Part shown: piece by piece, positions 1-10,221 of the stretch
Layout: each line of letters starts with the position of its first letter
Numbering within the stretch: the first letter of the stretch is position 1
Source: Leishmania martiniquensis
Taxonomy: Eukaryota; Euglenozoa; Kinetoplastea; Trypanosomatida; Trypanosomatidae
Reading direction: 5' to 3'
Assembly: GCF_017916325.1 (NCBI RefSeq)
Contig: NC_090146.1
Location: 430,001-475,000 of the forward strand
DNA length: 45,000 nucleotides
Translations under genes and position numbers: made by a program
The notes under the pieces: model-generated
What the model saw: only the letters and a program-made list of their open reading frames with translations
Told to the model about the DNA's origin: nothing
Databases searched by the model: none

Positions 1-381
1 GAGGCGTAATTTAGCTGCGTTCAAACAGAGACGTACGCGCATACGAGCCGGCGCTTCACTGAGTCTCCTCTTCGTGGAACCTCTTCCAGTTCTTCCGCCA
101 TCCCTCTCGCTGCTCGATCTCCGGCGTCGCGCTTTGCGCGCTCTCTCCTTTACACCATCTTGGCGACGTTAGTCGTGCCCTGTCCTTTGCTCTTCCCTCA
201 TTCACCACCACAACGACCTCTGAAGCAGCTGAGCAGGCACAGCCCCATCCCTACACACGTCACGCAACACAGCTCTTCCGCTTTGTTCGCTTTCGGCTTC
301 TCGCTCCTTTACCTCTCTCCTTCGCCCCCCTCTCTCTCTGCTTGTCCCCCCCTTGCTCTCCCTCTCCCGCCTTCCGGCAGT

Positions 382-405
382 ACACACACACACACGCGCG
401 CGCGC
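382..405. repeat. CA/CG dinucleotide microsatellite
   Basis: An alternating AC run passes directly into an alternating CG run. Simple repeats of this kind recur in nearly every spacer of the window. Confidence 0.9.
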
Positions 406-832
406 ATAGTTATACAGACATAAATACATACACGCACATATTATGTACACGTACACGTGCAGTGATCCCCCGTAGAAGCTGACTGGCTCGCTGCTTTTTT
501 CTTCTTTTGCCGCTCGAGTGTTCGTTCGCTCGTGTCGGCGTGCGCGCTTCTTTTTTTTTCTTCGGTTGACATCCCGCTCATGTCAACAGTTTCCTCTGGT
601 GTACTTCCCCTCTCCATGCGCGCCTGCCCGTCTCATGCCAGCACCTCGTCGTCTCTCCATTCTTTTCTGGTCAGTATTCTATTTCACACCCCTTCAACGC
701 CTCCTCGTCCCACCGGCTTCCAGAGCGGTCTCTTTTGGATCCCTTCACAGGAGCACGCACGAGTGAGAGGTGACCACCTCCACGCACACACGGTGCCCCC
801 CCCCCACCTGTCGCTCCTTTGCGATTGAGCGA

Positions 833-848
833 GTGTGTGTGTGTGTGT
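833..848. repeat. (GT)8 microsatellite
   Basis: Eight uninterrupted GT units in the spacer upstream of the first gene. Confidence 0.9.
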
Positions 849-2335
849 CACGTGCGGCCCTTCGTTCTCATTTTTCTTCGTCAACTCTGTCCTTTTTGGG
901 TTCGTTTCCCCTCTGCGTCTTTTTTTGTTTCGCGCTTTGATTTCGGCCCTTTCTCGCTCCTGTTGATTCGCTTCTCTGTGACTATTCTCTGTCTCCGTGC
1001 GTTTTTTTTTATATCCCTCTCTCTGTTTTTCTTCGTCGCCGCCCTCCTCTTCGTCTCTCGTTGTGTCTGCTCTCTCATGCCCAGCCGATTGTTTCCTTTC
1101 ATTGGCTGTCTTACTTTGCCCCCATTTTTTTCTTGTCTTTTACTTCTGCGTGGGGGCGCGAGTGTAGCGAAGGCGTCTTGTACGTGCGTTCGCTTTTTTT
1201 TTTCGTTGTTCTGTATACGCGTTGTCGCTCTGTCGCTCCTCACGCATCTTGTGTTTTCTCCTTAGCGGCTGGCGCTCTCTCAAGCTCTCTTTCCTCCGTT
1301 CCTGTCTTCTTTTTTTTTGCCCTTGGGCCAACGTGTTTCACATCTCCAGTCCCTTTCGACGCCAACGCACGCGTGCAATACGTTGGTCAGATCGCTTTGG
1401 AAGCCGTGCCGTCTCCCACGCACGCGCTCGCTCCTGTCTGTGTCTGGGTGTGAGGTGGAGGGGGTGGGGGAGAAGGGAAGGGGGACAAGGGGGAGACGAT
1501 CAGCATCCGCTATCAGCACCCGAATCAACGTCGCGACGGAGACCACCCCTCTTCCCCGGAAGCGCAACGAGGAGGGCCGCGCAGACCCCAGCAACACCAA
1601 CGTAACGTACGAAAAAGCGAGTATATCGTTGGAGTTGGAGCGGAGGAGTGGCAAGGAGAGGAGGGGCACATATACACGCATCCCTCCGCTTCCTCTTTTT
1701 TCGTTTTTTTTTTTTGTGTTTTTTTTCTTTCTTATCGCCGACCACGAGACTTCGGCGAACGCTCTTGTCGAGTCAAGTCGTTCTTCGGTCCCTCGACTGC
1801 TATTCCTCTCTCCTTCCCTTCCTCCTCGATGCTGTGCGCGGTCGCCCTTCTGTCTGTCTCTCTCTCTTTCGTTTCTGCCGCCGTTTTTTTCTTCCTGCTT
1901 CTTCGCGCCCTTTCGCGTCTGCAGAATTGTTGGCCCATTTCGTGCCTTTTTTTTACCCTCTGGGCTTCTGCTGAGCACAGACGTTCGCGTCGTGGGTGAG
2001 GGCCGGCCGGTGGCGCGTCGTTTCTTGAAGCGCTTGACTGCGGCAGTGGGGAGGGGAAGGTGGAGGAGGACGGAGTGGACGGGACCACCCCCTTTCCCCC
2101 CAGCCAGCGACACTCACCGAGACACGACGCCTACGCGCGCAGGAGAGGGGAAGGGCTGCGGTTTCATGAGTAGGGGCGCTCTGGAAAGGCAGCGAGGCAA
2201 AAAGGTCACTCCACGGCGTGCAAGAGGGCGAGCAACAAGAGGTCCATTCGAGCCTGCCCTCGGAGGAGAGAGGGGTGGGGGCGAGACGCAGCGACGAAAA
2301 CCGGCGCCTCTTCAGCGTGTCACGCGATCTCTCTT

Positions 2336-2390
2336 TCTCCCCTCCCCCCTCTTCCCTTGGAACCAAATACTTTTGTCTTCCTCTTCGCAG
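2336..2390 (+). promoter_or_regulatory. Predicted polypyrimidine tract and trans-splice acceptor of the FAS-like protein gene
   Basis: A C/T-rich tract ends in a CAG at 2388-2390. The first ATG downstream is 2428, giving a predicted 5'UTR of 37 nt after the AG. This supports 2428 as the start, although the frame stays open upstream to 2218. Spliced-leader addition at AG after a pyrimidine tract is established for trypanosomatids; the exact site is inferred. Confidence 0.6.
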
Positions 2391-2427
2391 CTACTTCGTC
2401 GCTATCGACCCCGGCGAAGGCTTCAAA

Positions 2428-5400
2428 ATGCTTTCCAGCCTTCACACTCCCGTGCCACCGCCACCGGTATCACCGCTCGGGCCGTCATCGGCACCAATGG
2501 CGTCTTGCCCACAGACGTGTTCGACTCATAGCCACTCCCTGCGTGCGCACACTGAGGTCGGCGATGTCAGCGCAGCCCTGGCGGCGACTTTTTTTGAGGC
2601 GCATGACACAACTGCGTTGCCACCTGAGGGGGGTACTATGGCGACAACTTTTCTGTCGCCGGGGCCCGTGCCGCAGACTGTAATGCCGTTGGCAAGTAAT
2701 TCCGCCCCCGCTGCTGCTGTAACCACCGGCGAGGGCTGCTGCGCGCCTCACATTACAGTCGTCCCAGCCGTGCTGACGTCCATGCACGACGCCTCGCCAG
2801 CCGCAGAGGACACCGCAGTGGTGACGAAGCGCGCCCTCCGCGAAGGCGCGCTGTCTTGCTCATCTTCGCCGTATCCTACAAGGACGCGCGAGTGGCTCGT
2901 TACTCAACGCCGGCCGCGCCCCATACCGCACCCCTCTTCTACTGCGGCCGACAACAATCGCCTTTTGCGTGCGAGTGGCGGCATCGAGGGCGCTGTTGTA
3001 CGCTCAAGTGACGCCGCTGGGCTGCCGGTGCTGGTGCACCTTTCCGCCTCCTCAACGAACGCTATGGCGTCCGTCGCGCCCGTGCCTTTCCACTCGCTGC
3101 ACCCCGACACGCTGCCGACAGCCGAGGCGACAGCGCCTCCAAGGGCGACGGTGCTGCATCAGCCTTCTTTGGCGGCTGCGACGCCCATGCGTGGTCGCCG
3201 AGAAACCAGCGCAGCGGCGGCCCGCGGAAGCCCAAACGCACCATTCTTCTCCGCACCTTCTGTCACGGGCGTCGCGAACGACAACTCAGGCGCCCAGGTG
3301 CGGCTAGGGGCATCCCTCCCTCGCGGGCTGCGCAGTGCTGCAGCACCTACCGCCAGCCCGCTCAACCCACACAGCGCAGCGGGACCAGGCAGCCCGTCCT
3401 CAGTCATCGTGCAGTACCATGCCCGCAGCGGACGCGTCGGCGCTGGTGCCGGACAAGAGGCTTCTCATGCGCACTGGAACGCAGGCACGTCGCGTTGCAG
3501 CGAGGCCATGCCGCCTATGTCGCACGTACTGCTCACAAACGCCACCGCTGCCGTTGGCGAGGCGGGCCATGGGGGTGGCGACATGCATGGCGGCGGACAG
3601 GGGGAGATGTGCCTGAGCCTTGCTGCTGCCGGCGGCCCTGCTGTGCACGAGGCGAGCGACAGCGCAGCAGGTGACTCCCCACATTACCCGCCCTCACCAC
3701 CTTTGAGCGCTGCCCGAGGACTGCAGCCTCGACAGCGGCAGGTGCTCCACGGCTGTGGCAGCAGCAGCAGCAGCAGCAGCGGTAGTGGAACGAACAATAC
3801 GCGCAGCCAACGCTGCCGCACCGGCTGCGCGCCGATCGGAAGCGGGACCGTGCGTGGTGCGCTTGCTGATATTGGTGGCGGTCGTGCGAGTGGGGTAGTG
3901 CGTCGCCTTTTGCCATCTCGTTTGCCGGCAGGGATGTCCCAGGCTGCGCCTACGGAGGGGGGTCAGCTGCGGAGCCTGTCGGCGACACATGGACAGCAGC
4001 CGCAGCCGGCCTTGCAGCGCGACCTGATGGCCGCCACTGACCATGATTGGGTCCCTGGCGGGGCTGGCGATGGCGTTGATGATGAGGCGAAGATTAGGAC
4101 AGCGAGGGGCGGCGGGGATGCTAATGCGGTGGCTGGGTTGGCAGCGGTGCGTGTATGTGGCGTCCATCCAATCTCTGTCGCGCTCTCGGTTGCCCAACGG
4201 TGCTGTGAAGGAGAAGGCGGCGGCAGCAACACCAGCGCAGCATCGTCCCGGCCGCTGTGCGTAAGCGGCGACGGTGCCAGCTCTTCTAAAGCAGTACACC
4301 GAGAAGCGTCCCTTGACCTTCCTCGCCAACTGGCGGCTGAAACCGATCATCTTTCGCAGCTGTCAAATCAGCGCAAAAGCGCGCGGGCCATCCTGGCCGC
4401 AGCCTACGATGCTGCCAGCAGAAGTCTCAGCGAGACCAGCAGGAGCTGGGACAAGCCTGGCGCTAGGAACGCTACAGGGACGCCGCGGTTGCCGCCGACA
4501 GGTGCTGAGGCACTTCGCAATTCCCACCAAGCCTTTCGCGCGAGCCTTTATCACACAGCGACGGCGACGCCATGGCCGAAGCATGGGGCAATGCGTGAGG
4601 TAAACTTGCAGCGCCAGCGCCCGCGGCCGCCCGTGGCGAGGAGCAAAGCCACCCCGGAGACAGTCGGCGAGCAGGTTGGCGAGGGCGAGAGTCCGCTAGA
4701 TCGTCAGTCTGCGTCACTTTGCAAGAAACAGCAAACACACCCCGGGAGACCGGCATGTCAGCGGGACGGCGCTGCGGTTGTTTCATCGCTGCGGCGCTTC
4801 CTATCCACGATTCCTATCCCTCCACCGCCTGACTTGCAGCAGCAACAGCAGCAGAGGGGCGATGCAGGCCGCCTGGAGTGCGCTTCGCCTTTTCAGCATC
4901 CGCAGCCCACTTCCCTGCCGTCGTCGCTCGCAGCGGCTGCAGCGGCCACCAAAGCGTCTCCACCGCCCACCGCTGGCACGCCGCTGTCGCTGACACCGTC
5001 GGCGCCGCCTACCTTCGCTCTCTTTGGTGCGCTTGAGCGGCTTTCTCGCTTCTCTGAAATGGTGCAGCTATGCAGCGAGCACGCCGGCGTGCTGGACGAC
5101 TTCTTGGCGCGTCTCACCCTCCAGCTGCACCGCAGCTCGCACGCAACGCCGCTGCAGCTCAGTGGCGCGAGCGGTGTTCGCAGCCTCTCGCCGCCGCCGT
5201 CCTCAGGGAGGACTGCGCAGGATGACTGTGAGTTCCTGCGATGGCATCGGATCGTTATGTTCCTGCTTCACCGGCCCTCAGAGCTGGCGAAAGTCGGCGT
5301 GGAGTTCTTCAGTGACGCGGTGACCTCCTGGCCGCTACACATGCTGTACCTGACCTGCTGCTTCTACGTGACGGCGCGCGAGCACGGCTTCGATGCGCTC

Positions 5401-8400
5401 ACCGAAGCTCTCGGCAAGGGCGGCATTTTCTGCTCTGGTAAAGGACTCTTCGCTGCCTTGGCCGTCTCGATGGCGCAGAGTGAGGGGGATCTGATTCGTT
5501 CCACCGCCTGCATGTACCGCGCCGCCTTCTACACCGGCGTGCTTATGCGCAAGCGCCACCAGCACTTCGAGACAGAGGCGCGCCTAACTGCCAGCGGCGG
5601 CTTTACGCTTTTAGTGGTGAACGTTCCCATCATCACGCTGCGACGCCTCGTGGCGCGGGTGAACGAGGGCTACGACGTCTTTGCGTCCATGTGCGGCATC
5701 AAGGAGACGGAAGCGGGCCGTGGCAGCACGTGTCTCGACATGAACAGCAATAACACGGCTGTCAGCGCCGGCACTAACACTACCCCGCCGGGGCGTCACA
5801 GCGGTCGTCCGTACTCGCCGGCCTCGTCTAGCGGCTGCGCGTCGGCGTCGTCACCCTTTGCACGTTCCGTGCCGCACTATCCTCACTCGGTGATTGAGGT
5901 GAGCCGCGTCATCAGCAGCCGATCCGCCGTTCTCTGCGGCCATCCGTTGGACATGCTGCGCCTCGACATGATCCTGACCCGCTTTGCCGACTTCAGTGAC
6001 TTGAAGATCCACAAGGAGTACCTGCCAGCCGGCGGTCCAGAGAACAGCTGCTTCTTCAACAAGCACATGGCACACGAACTAGTGGGGCTGTGGAAGGCAC
6101 GTGGCGTCTCCTTCTCGCTCGCCAGCGTGCAGCTGCCTGTGTACTCGCCAGTGAACGGTGACTTGTGGGCAGAGGCGCCTCGAGCGCCCTCGGACTCTCC
6201 AGCGCTGCCCAATGCGTCGACTACCACGATGGCGTCGGCGTGCGACAGCAACGCCATCTTCTGTTCGGCGGCCCCACCCCCGACGGAGAGGTATCGAGAT
6301 GAGCGATGGATGTTCAGTGTCGCAGAGGCGGCTACATGCGCCAACCAGGACTTGACCTACTCGCTGTGTCACATGCGAGACGGCAGCGTGCTGCTTGACT
6401 TCTCCACCCACACCATACGAATTGGGCGGCTGATTGCGTGGACGAAAAAGACGATCACAGTGCTCGCGGCACCTGAGAACCGTCACGAGTCGTCAGCGAT
6501 GCCGCTGCCGCGGCGGAGCCCGAAGGACGAGGCTGTACGCAATACAATGGAGAAGCTGTCCATCATCAACAACGTTCTGCGAGCGGTCAGGGACCGAATC
6601 GAGCATCCGCCTGACGCTCTGGTAAACCCTTCCGTGAATCTCTTCACCACCTTCGCAGAGCTGGGGCTGCTGGAGGTGCTGCAAGGACCGCGGGAGCGTG
6701 CCCGAACGGCTCACTTGGGTGCGCAGGCGCATGGTGCTCCCGTGGGGCGGAGAGGGCGGTCAAAGAGCCGTCATGATGACCGGGGCACTGGGGCTGGCAA
6801 GGCGCCGTTCGGAACGGGCGCCGCTTCTGAGGTGCCGTGTACAAGCGGGCCGGGTGCGATGAAGTCACCGGGGGAGTTCAGTGCCGCCGCTTTAGCCAAC
6901 TGTCCAGATGCAGGCCGGCGTATGAAGCCGATCATCAGCGCTCTCGCTTCGCTGAACAGTGCGTGTGTCGACAACGCGAATGGCAGCATCCTGGGCCCAG
7001 GAAGCAGCTTGAGCAACCCTAACATGATCGGCAATAGACATACGAACAGCCTGTCGCTGAGCTCCGCTGGCGGCGCTGGCGGGTCGAGCGGCTTCAGCGT
7101 CCCCGGTTTCCACGCGGGCAGCGCCACCGACGGTGGCCTTGCCGCCTTCCGCAGTCGCCGTGACAGCATTGTGGATCGCAGCACGGTGATAGGTGCCGTG
7201 CCCAGCCCAGGGACGGAGGCTACTGGCGCTGCGTCGGTACCTGCCAATAGCTTTCCAGCCTTTGAGTCTGCGCCTCCGCTGATGAGCCCGTCTGCGTTGG
7301 CGAGTAGCTCGTCGAGGAGGTTGCCGGTATTTTCATCGCCGACCTCCTCCAGTCCACATGCAGGTGTCCCGGAGATGCCGCTGCCTCCACATACTCTCGT
7401 GCACCGCGGCAGGCGGCGGCGCAGTGGTAGCGGGACGGGCGCGACGCACCCGCTGTTGGACGTGACCGTGGCTGCGATGACGTCGCTGAACAGCATACCT
7501 TCCTCCGCGTTCAGGGACAACGTGGGTGCCACCACTGCAGAGCCGGAGGCGCCAGCGGGGCCTTATTCGGCTGCCTACACGGCTGACCGGGGCGGCTGCC
7601 CGGTTTCACACGAATGGTCACATTCGCACACGGCCGGCGGGTCGGAGCCGGGGGCGACGGCGAGCCCCTCTGGGGCTGTCGGCGGAGGTCTCGAGGACGC
7701 GCTTTGGCACACGATACGCCCGATTGGCCAGCTCGATGCGAGCAGCGAGCAGCGGACGCCAACGGCAGAAACCGCGCTCATCGGCGCTGCCGCGCCACTC
7801 CAGCCCAGGACGGAGGAGGCGTCCGCTGCCGGTGGGGTCAGCCTCTCTGCTCCGCCGGCGCCGCTGCTCTCGGTGCCTCAGGGGGCATACTCGCGGCCCA
7901 GCTCTTTCTCAGCGGATCGGGGTTGTAACAGCGCTTCGGCCATTTGCCTTCCTCAGGATGAACCGACCCCCGCTTTCTCCTTTCCAACTGACGGGTGCGC
8001 TCGGCCGCTGAATGGGTCAGTGCTGACCCCGGACCGTTGCTTTCTCCCGGCGCCGAGCCGGCGGAGTAGCTCGCACCTGTCGGCATTCGGAGCCGCCTCT
8101 TCGCGACAGGTGCGAGGGGCTGAGTGCGAGGCGCCTGTCGAGGATGACGGCGCTAAGCATGCAAGATGTGGCGTAGGCGCGCCCGGTGACCACAGCTCCT
8201 CGGTGCGCTGCGTTCGTGGCGATACCGTCACCGACACCACCGAGTTCTTTCCGCTTTCCATGTACGAGAACGACTTGGTGATTCGCCGTGACGACGACTA
8301 CGCCGGTATCGTGAACGTCTATCAAGTCTCCGCGCTGATAACATACTACGAGATGCAGTTTAACTGCGTCCTCTGCGACGGCGCCGTTATGTTTGCTGGG

Positions 8401-8577
8401 CTACTGAGGAGGGCGTCTGGCATTGCGTTCCCCGCCTACACGCTTCTGCTCTGCCCAACGGTGTTTTCTCTGCTGGAGTTGTGGGAGGGCTACGAGTTCG
8501 AAGAGCTGTGGAAGCGCTCCCTTGGCTCCCCAGCGGGCAGTTGCGCCACTTCACTCATCCCTGCCAGTTCGTTGTGA
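2428..8577 (+). CDS. Large low-complexity protein with a degenerate type I FAS-beta/SAT-like acyltransferase domain
   Basis: This 2049-residue protein is mostly disordered: Ala/Ser/Pro/Gly-rich sequence with a Ser tract near 445-452 and Gln at 804-809. Residues about 863-1345 form an ordered island. By eye it follows, in order, the acyltransferase domain of the fungal fatty acid synthase beta subunit (and SAT domains of fungal polyketide synthases): an FGxxx segment at 866-870, a WPLHMLYL helix (968-975), a nucleophile-elbow-like segment (1002-1008), an LPAGGP segment (1199-1204), LPVYSPVNG (1236-1244) and a strand with VLLDF (1321-1325). The catalytic positions look lost: Gly1004 replaces the Ser of HSQG, Asn1206 replaces the His of PFHS, and Leu869 replaces the Gln of GGQG. 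A second ordered region lies at about 1932-2030 and I do not recognise it. The start is the first ATG after the predicted splice site; an in-frame extension to 2218 is unlikely. The fold assignment is inference from memory; a binding, scaffolding or regulatory role is possible, and no function is established. Confidence 0.85.
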   Translation: MLSSLHTPVPPPPVSPLGPSSAPMASCPQTCSTHSHSLRAHTEVGDVSAALAATFFEAHDTTALPPEGGTMATTFLSPGPVPQTVMPLASNSAPAAAVTTGEGCCAPHITVVPAVLTSMHDASPAAEDTAVVTKRALREGALSCSSSPYPTRTREWLVTQRRPRPIPHPSSTAADNNRLLRASGGIEGAVVRSSDAAGLPVLVHLSASSTNAMASVAPVPFHSLHPDTLPTAEATAPPRATVLHQPSLAAATPMRGRRETSAAAARGSPNAPFFSAPSVTGVANDNSGAQVRLGASLPRGLRSAAAPTASPLNPHSAAGPGSPSSVIVQYHARSGRVGAGAGQEASHAHWNAGTSRCSEAMPPMSHVLLTNATAAVGEAGHGGGDMHGGGQGEMCLSLAAAGGPAVHEASDSAAGDSPHYPPSPPLSAARGLQPRQRQVLHGCGSSSSSSSGSGTNNTRSQRCRTGCAPIGSGTVRGALADIGGGRASGVVRRLLPSRLPAGMSQAAPTEGGQLRSLSATHGQQPQPALQRDLMAATDHDWVPGGAGDGVDDEAKIRTARGGGDANAVAGLAAVRVCGVHPISVALSVAQRCCEGEGGGSNTSAASSRPLCVSGDGASSSKAVHREASLDLPRQLAAETDHLSQLSNQRKSARAILAAAYDAASRSLSETSRSWDKPGARNATGTPRLPPTGAEALRNSHQAFRASLYHTATATPWPKHGAMREVNLQRQRPRPPVARSKATPETVGEQVGEGESPLDRQSASLCKKQQTHPGRPACQRDGAAVVSSLRRFLSTIPIPPPPDLQQQQQQRGDAGRLECASPFQHPQPTSLPSSLAAAAAATKASPPPTAGTPLSLTPSAPPTFALFGALERLSRFSEMVQLCSEHAGVLDDFLARLTLQLHRSSHATPLQLSGASGVRSLSPPPSSGRTAQDDCEFLRWHRIVMFLLHRPSELAKVGVEFFSDAVTSWPLHMLYLTCCFYVTAREHGFDALTEALGKGGIFCSGKGLFAALAVSMAQSEGDLIRSTACMYRAAFYTGVLMRKRHQHFETEARLTASGGFTLLVVNVPIITLRRLVARVNEGYDVFASMCGIKETEAGRGSTCLDMNSNNTAVSAGTNTTPPGRHSGRPYSPASSSGCASASSPFARSVPHYPHSVIEVSRVISSRSAVLCGHPLDMLRLDMILTRFADFSDLKIHKEYLPAGGPENSCFFNKHMAHELVGLWKARGVSFSLASVQLPVYSPVNGDLWAEAPRAPSDSPALPNASTTTMASACDSNAIFCSAAPPPTERYRDERWMFSVAEAATCANQDLTYSLCHMRDGSVLLDFSTHTIRIGRLIAWTKKTITVLAAPENRHESSAMPLPRRSPKDEAVRNTMEKLSIINNVLRAVRDRIEHPPDALVNPSVNLFTTFAELGLLEVLQGPRERARTAHLGAQAHGAPVGRRGRSKSRHDDRGTGAGKAPFGTGAASEVPCTSGPGAMKSPGEFSAAALANCPDAGRRMKPIISALASLNSACVDNANGSILGPGSSLSNPNMIGNRHTNSLSLSSAGGAGGSSGFSVPGFHAGSATDGGLAAFRSRRDSIVDRSTVIGAVPSPGTEATGAASVPANSFPAFESAPPLMSPSALASSSSRRLPVFSSPTSSSPHAGVPEMPLPPHTLVHRGRRRRSGSGTGATHPLLDVTVAAMTSLNSIPSSAFRDNVGATTAEPEAPAGPYSAAYTADRGGCPVSHEWSHSHTAGGSEPGATASPSGAVGGGLEDALWHTIRPIGQLDASSEQRTPTAETALIGAAAPLQPRTEEASAAGGVSLSAPPAPLLSVPQGAYSRPSSFSADRGCNSASAICLPQDEPTPAFSFPTDGCARPLNGSVLTPDRCFLPAPSRRSSSHLSAFGAASSRQVRGAECEAPVEDDGAKHARCGVGAPGDHSSSVRCVRGDTVTDTTEFFPLSMYENDLVIRRDDDYAGIVNVYQVSALITYYEMQFNCVLCDGAVMFAGLLRRASGIAFPAYTLLLCPTVFSLLELWEGYEFEELWKRSLGSPAGSCATSLIPASSL
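3756..3780 (+). repeat. Coding GCA trinucleotide repeat (poly-Ser)
   Basis: A run of AGC/GCA units inside the first gene encodes consecutive serines in the disordered N-terminal half. A shorter CAG/CAA run near 4837-4854 encodes glutamines. Confidence 0.85.
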
Positions 8578-10198
8578 CCTTCACCCCGACGTGCTCAGGC
8601 ATCCGCGGCGCCGCCTACAGCTCCGTGCATGTATGTATGTGTTCGTGTGTCTCAGTTTGTGCGCTTCCAAGACGGTCGCTCCCTTTCCCTTTTTATGGCG
8701 CGCTGCCCTCCCGCTTCTATTCTCGCCGCACCTCTTTCCTCTGCGGCGGGCTTTCTTTTCGTGGCGCCGCCGTCTATACCCGGCGATGTGCGTTTCCCGA
8801 AAGGAAAGGCGAGGCGGGACGAAGAGGCGGAGGGCGTAGCATCTCTTTTTTTTGGCTCTCTCTCCTGTTGCGGCTTGTTATCATATTTTTTCTTCGTGTG
8901 GGGGGAGGGCGCGTATGGTCATGTCGTTTTTTTCTTTTTTTTCGTTTTGTGAGCGATTTGCATAGATGTATACGCGTGCATATGTGTGTATGAGCGCATC
9001 GGCTGCGTCCGCTCTCCCCCCCATCCCTCTCTCTATACCCCGTTTCCTTTTTTTTTCGCTAGCAATTTTTCGTGCTGGAGCGGCGGATTGCCTGAGCACG
9101 CGTCGTGCATTTACACCAGCCAACACATATAGGTTCACATACACGCACTTACAAATCACACACGAGTGTCAACGCTGATACGCTACCTTTCTTCGGTCAA
9201 CTGTGCCCCTCCCCCTCCCCCGACCTTTCTCCTCGTCGAGCGCATACATCGCTCCATCGCCAGCCACAGAAGGCATGCAGCTCCTCCTTTTTTTCTTGTT
9301 CGCACAAGACACACACACGTGCGTGACGTGTTGAGCGGAAGCAGCAGCGCCCTCCGGCCCCCCCTCCCCCACCGACCCTGCCGCCATCACTTCACTTTCT
9401 CTTCAGTCCGTCCCCCAGTCTTCTCCCGTTTCGTTTTCTTCCGCTCGCTTGCTTGTGAAGGGGGAAGAGGGATGTGCACGCATGTACTCGTGGCGTGTGT
9501 GTGTTTCCACACGGCCTCTGCGCTTGTCCCGATGTTTTTTTCTCTGTTCAAGAAGCGGTACGTGTGCGATCACCGCTGGGCCACACATCGCCCTTCCTCC
9601 TCCTCAGCCCCGTGGTCTCTCTCTCGTTCATGCAAGAACATAGCCTCTCTCGCTCATTCTATCGGCAAGTGGCGTTCCAGTGAACAAGTACGAAATAGAG
9701 CCGCACGCTACCACCTGCGGCGGTAGCACACGTTCACCGATCCACACGCTCTCCACAGCAAGTGTGAAGCCGAAGCAGCGGAGAACCTCAGCGCTAGTAG
9801 AGAGTAAAAGGACTGCGATAAGGGCCTGGGAGCAGCCGGCCGAGTCGTTTGGGACGGCGCCCCCTCGTTCTCCCTCCCCCCTCTGCTCTTTATCTGTTGC
9901 GCTGCCTTTTCTGTGGGCGTCGAGGCCGTTGGCGGCGGTGCTCCTCTGCATAGCGGTGCGCACGTGCCCCGTGGATGTGCGACGCTCTTCACCCAATGTC
10001 TCTTCCTCCTTTTGTTCACCGCACGTCTCTCTCTCTTGCGACTGCCTGATGCACCACACACGCGGCACCCAATACGCACACTGACACGCGCGTGCATGGC
10101 TGTGCGAGGTTTGCCTCACACCCACGTTTGCGGAGTCCGCAGCAGACCTGCCAAACGCTTCGACGTTTCTTTTTTTTTTCTGCCTCTTTCCATCCCTG
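8578..10198. other. Spacer between the FAS-like protein and the IDH-like protein genes
   Basis: About 1.6 kb of C/T-rich DNA with several T runs, for example around 8848-8950. It should hold the 3'UTR and poly(A) site of the first gene and the splice signals of the second. I see no supported gene. The frame of the second gene is open upstream to 9913, but this extension is low-complexity and precedes the predicted splice acceptor. Confidence 0.65.
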
Positions 10199-10200
10199 AG
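10163..10200 (+). promoter_or_regulatory. Predicted trans-splice acceptor of the IDH-like gene
   Basis: A T-rich tract (about 10165-10195) ends in AG at 10199-10200. The next ATG is 10222, which gives a 21-nt 5'UTR after the AG and fixes the start choice. Confidence 0.65.
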
Positions 10201-10221
10201 CCGTTTTGCTGTGTGCGCCTC

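Larger units (their letters stand above)
1..2388. other. 5' intergenic spacer, no gene seen
   Basis: This stretch is dominated by C/T-rich sequence with many T runs, and has short CA/CG and GT dinucleotide repeats near 382-405 and 833-848. Open frames exist on both strands. Their products are Ser/Leu/Phe/Pro-rich (+) or Lys/Arg/Glu-rich (-), which is what pyrimidine tracts encode, and none shows a recognisable domain. It probably holds the 3'UTR of an upstream gene outside the window plus the polypyrimidine signals for the first gene. Confidence 0.7.
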
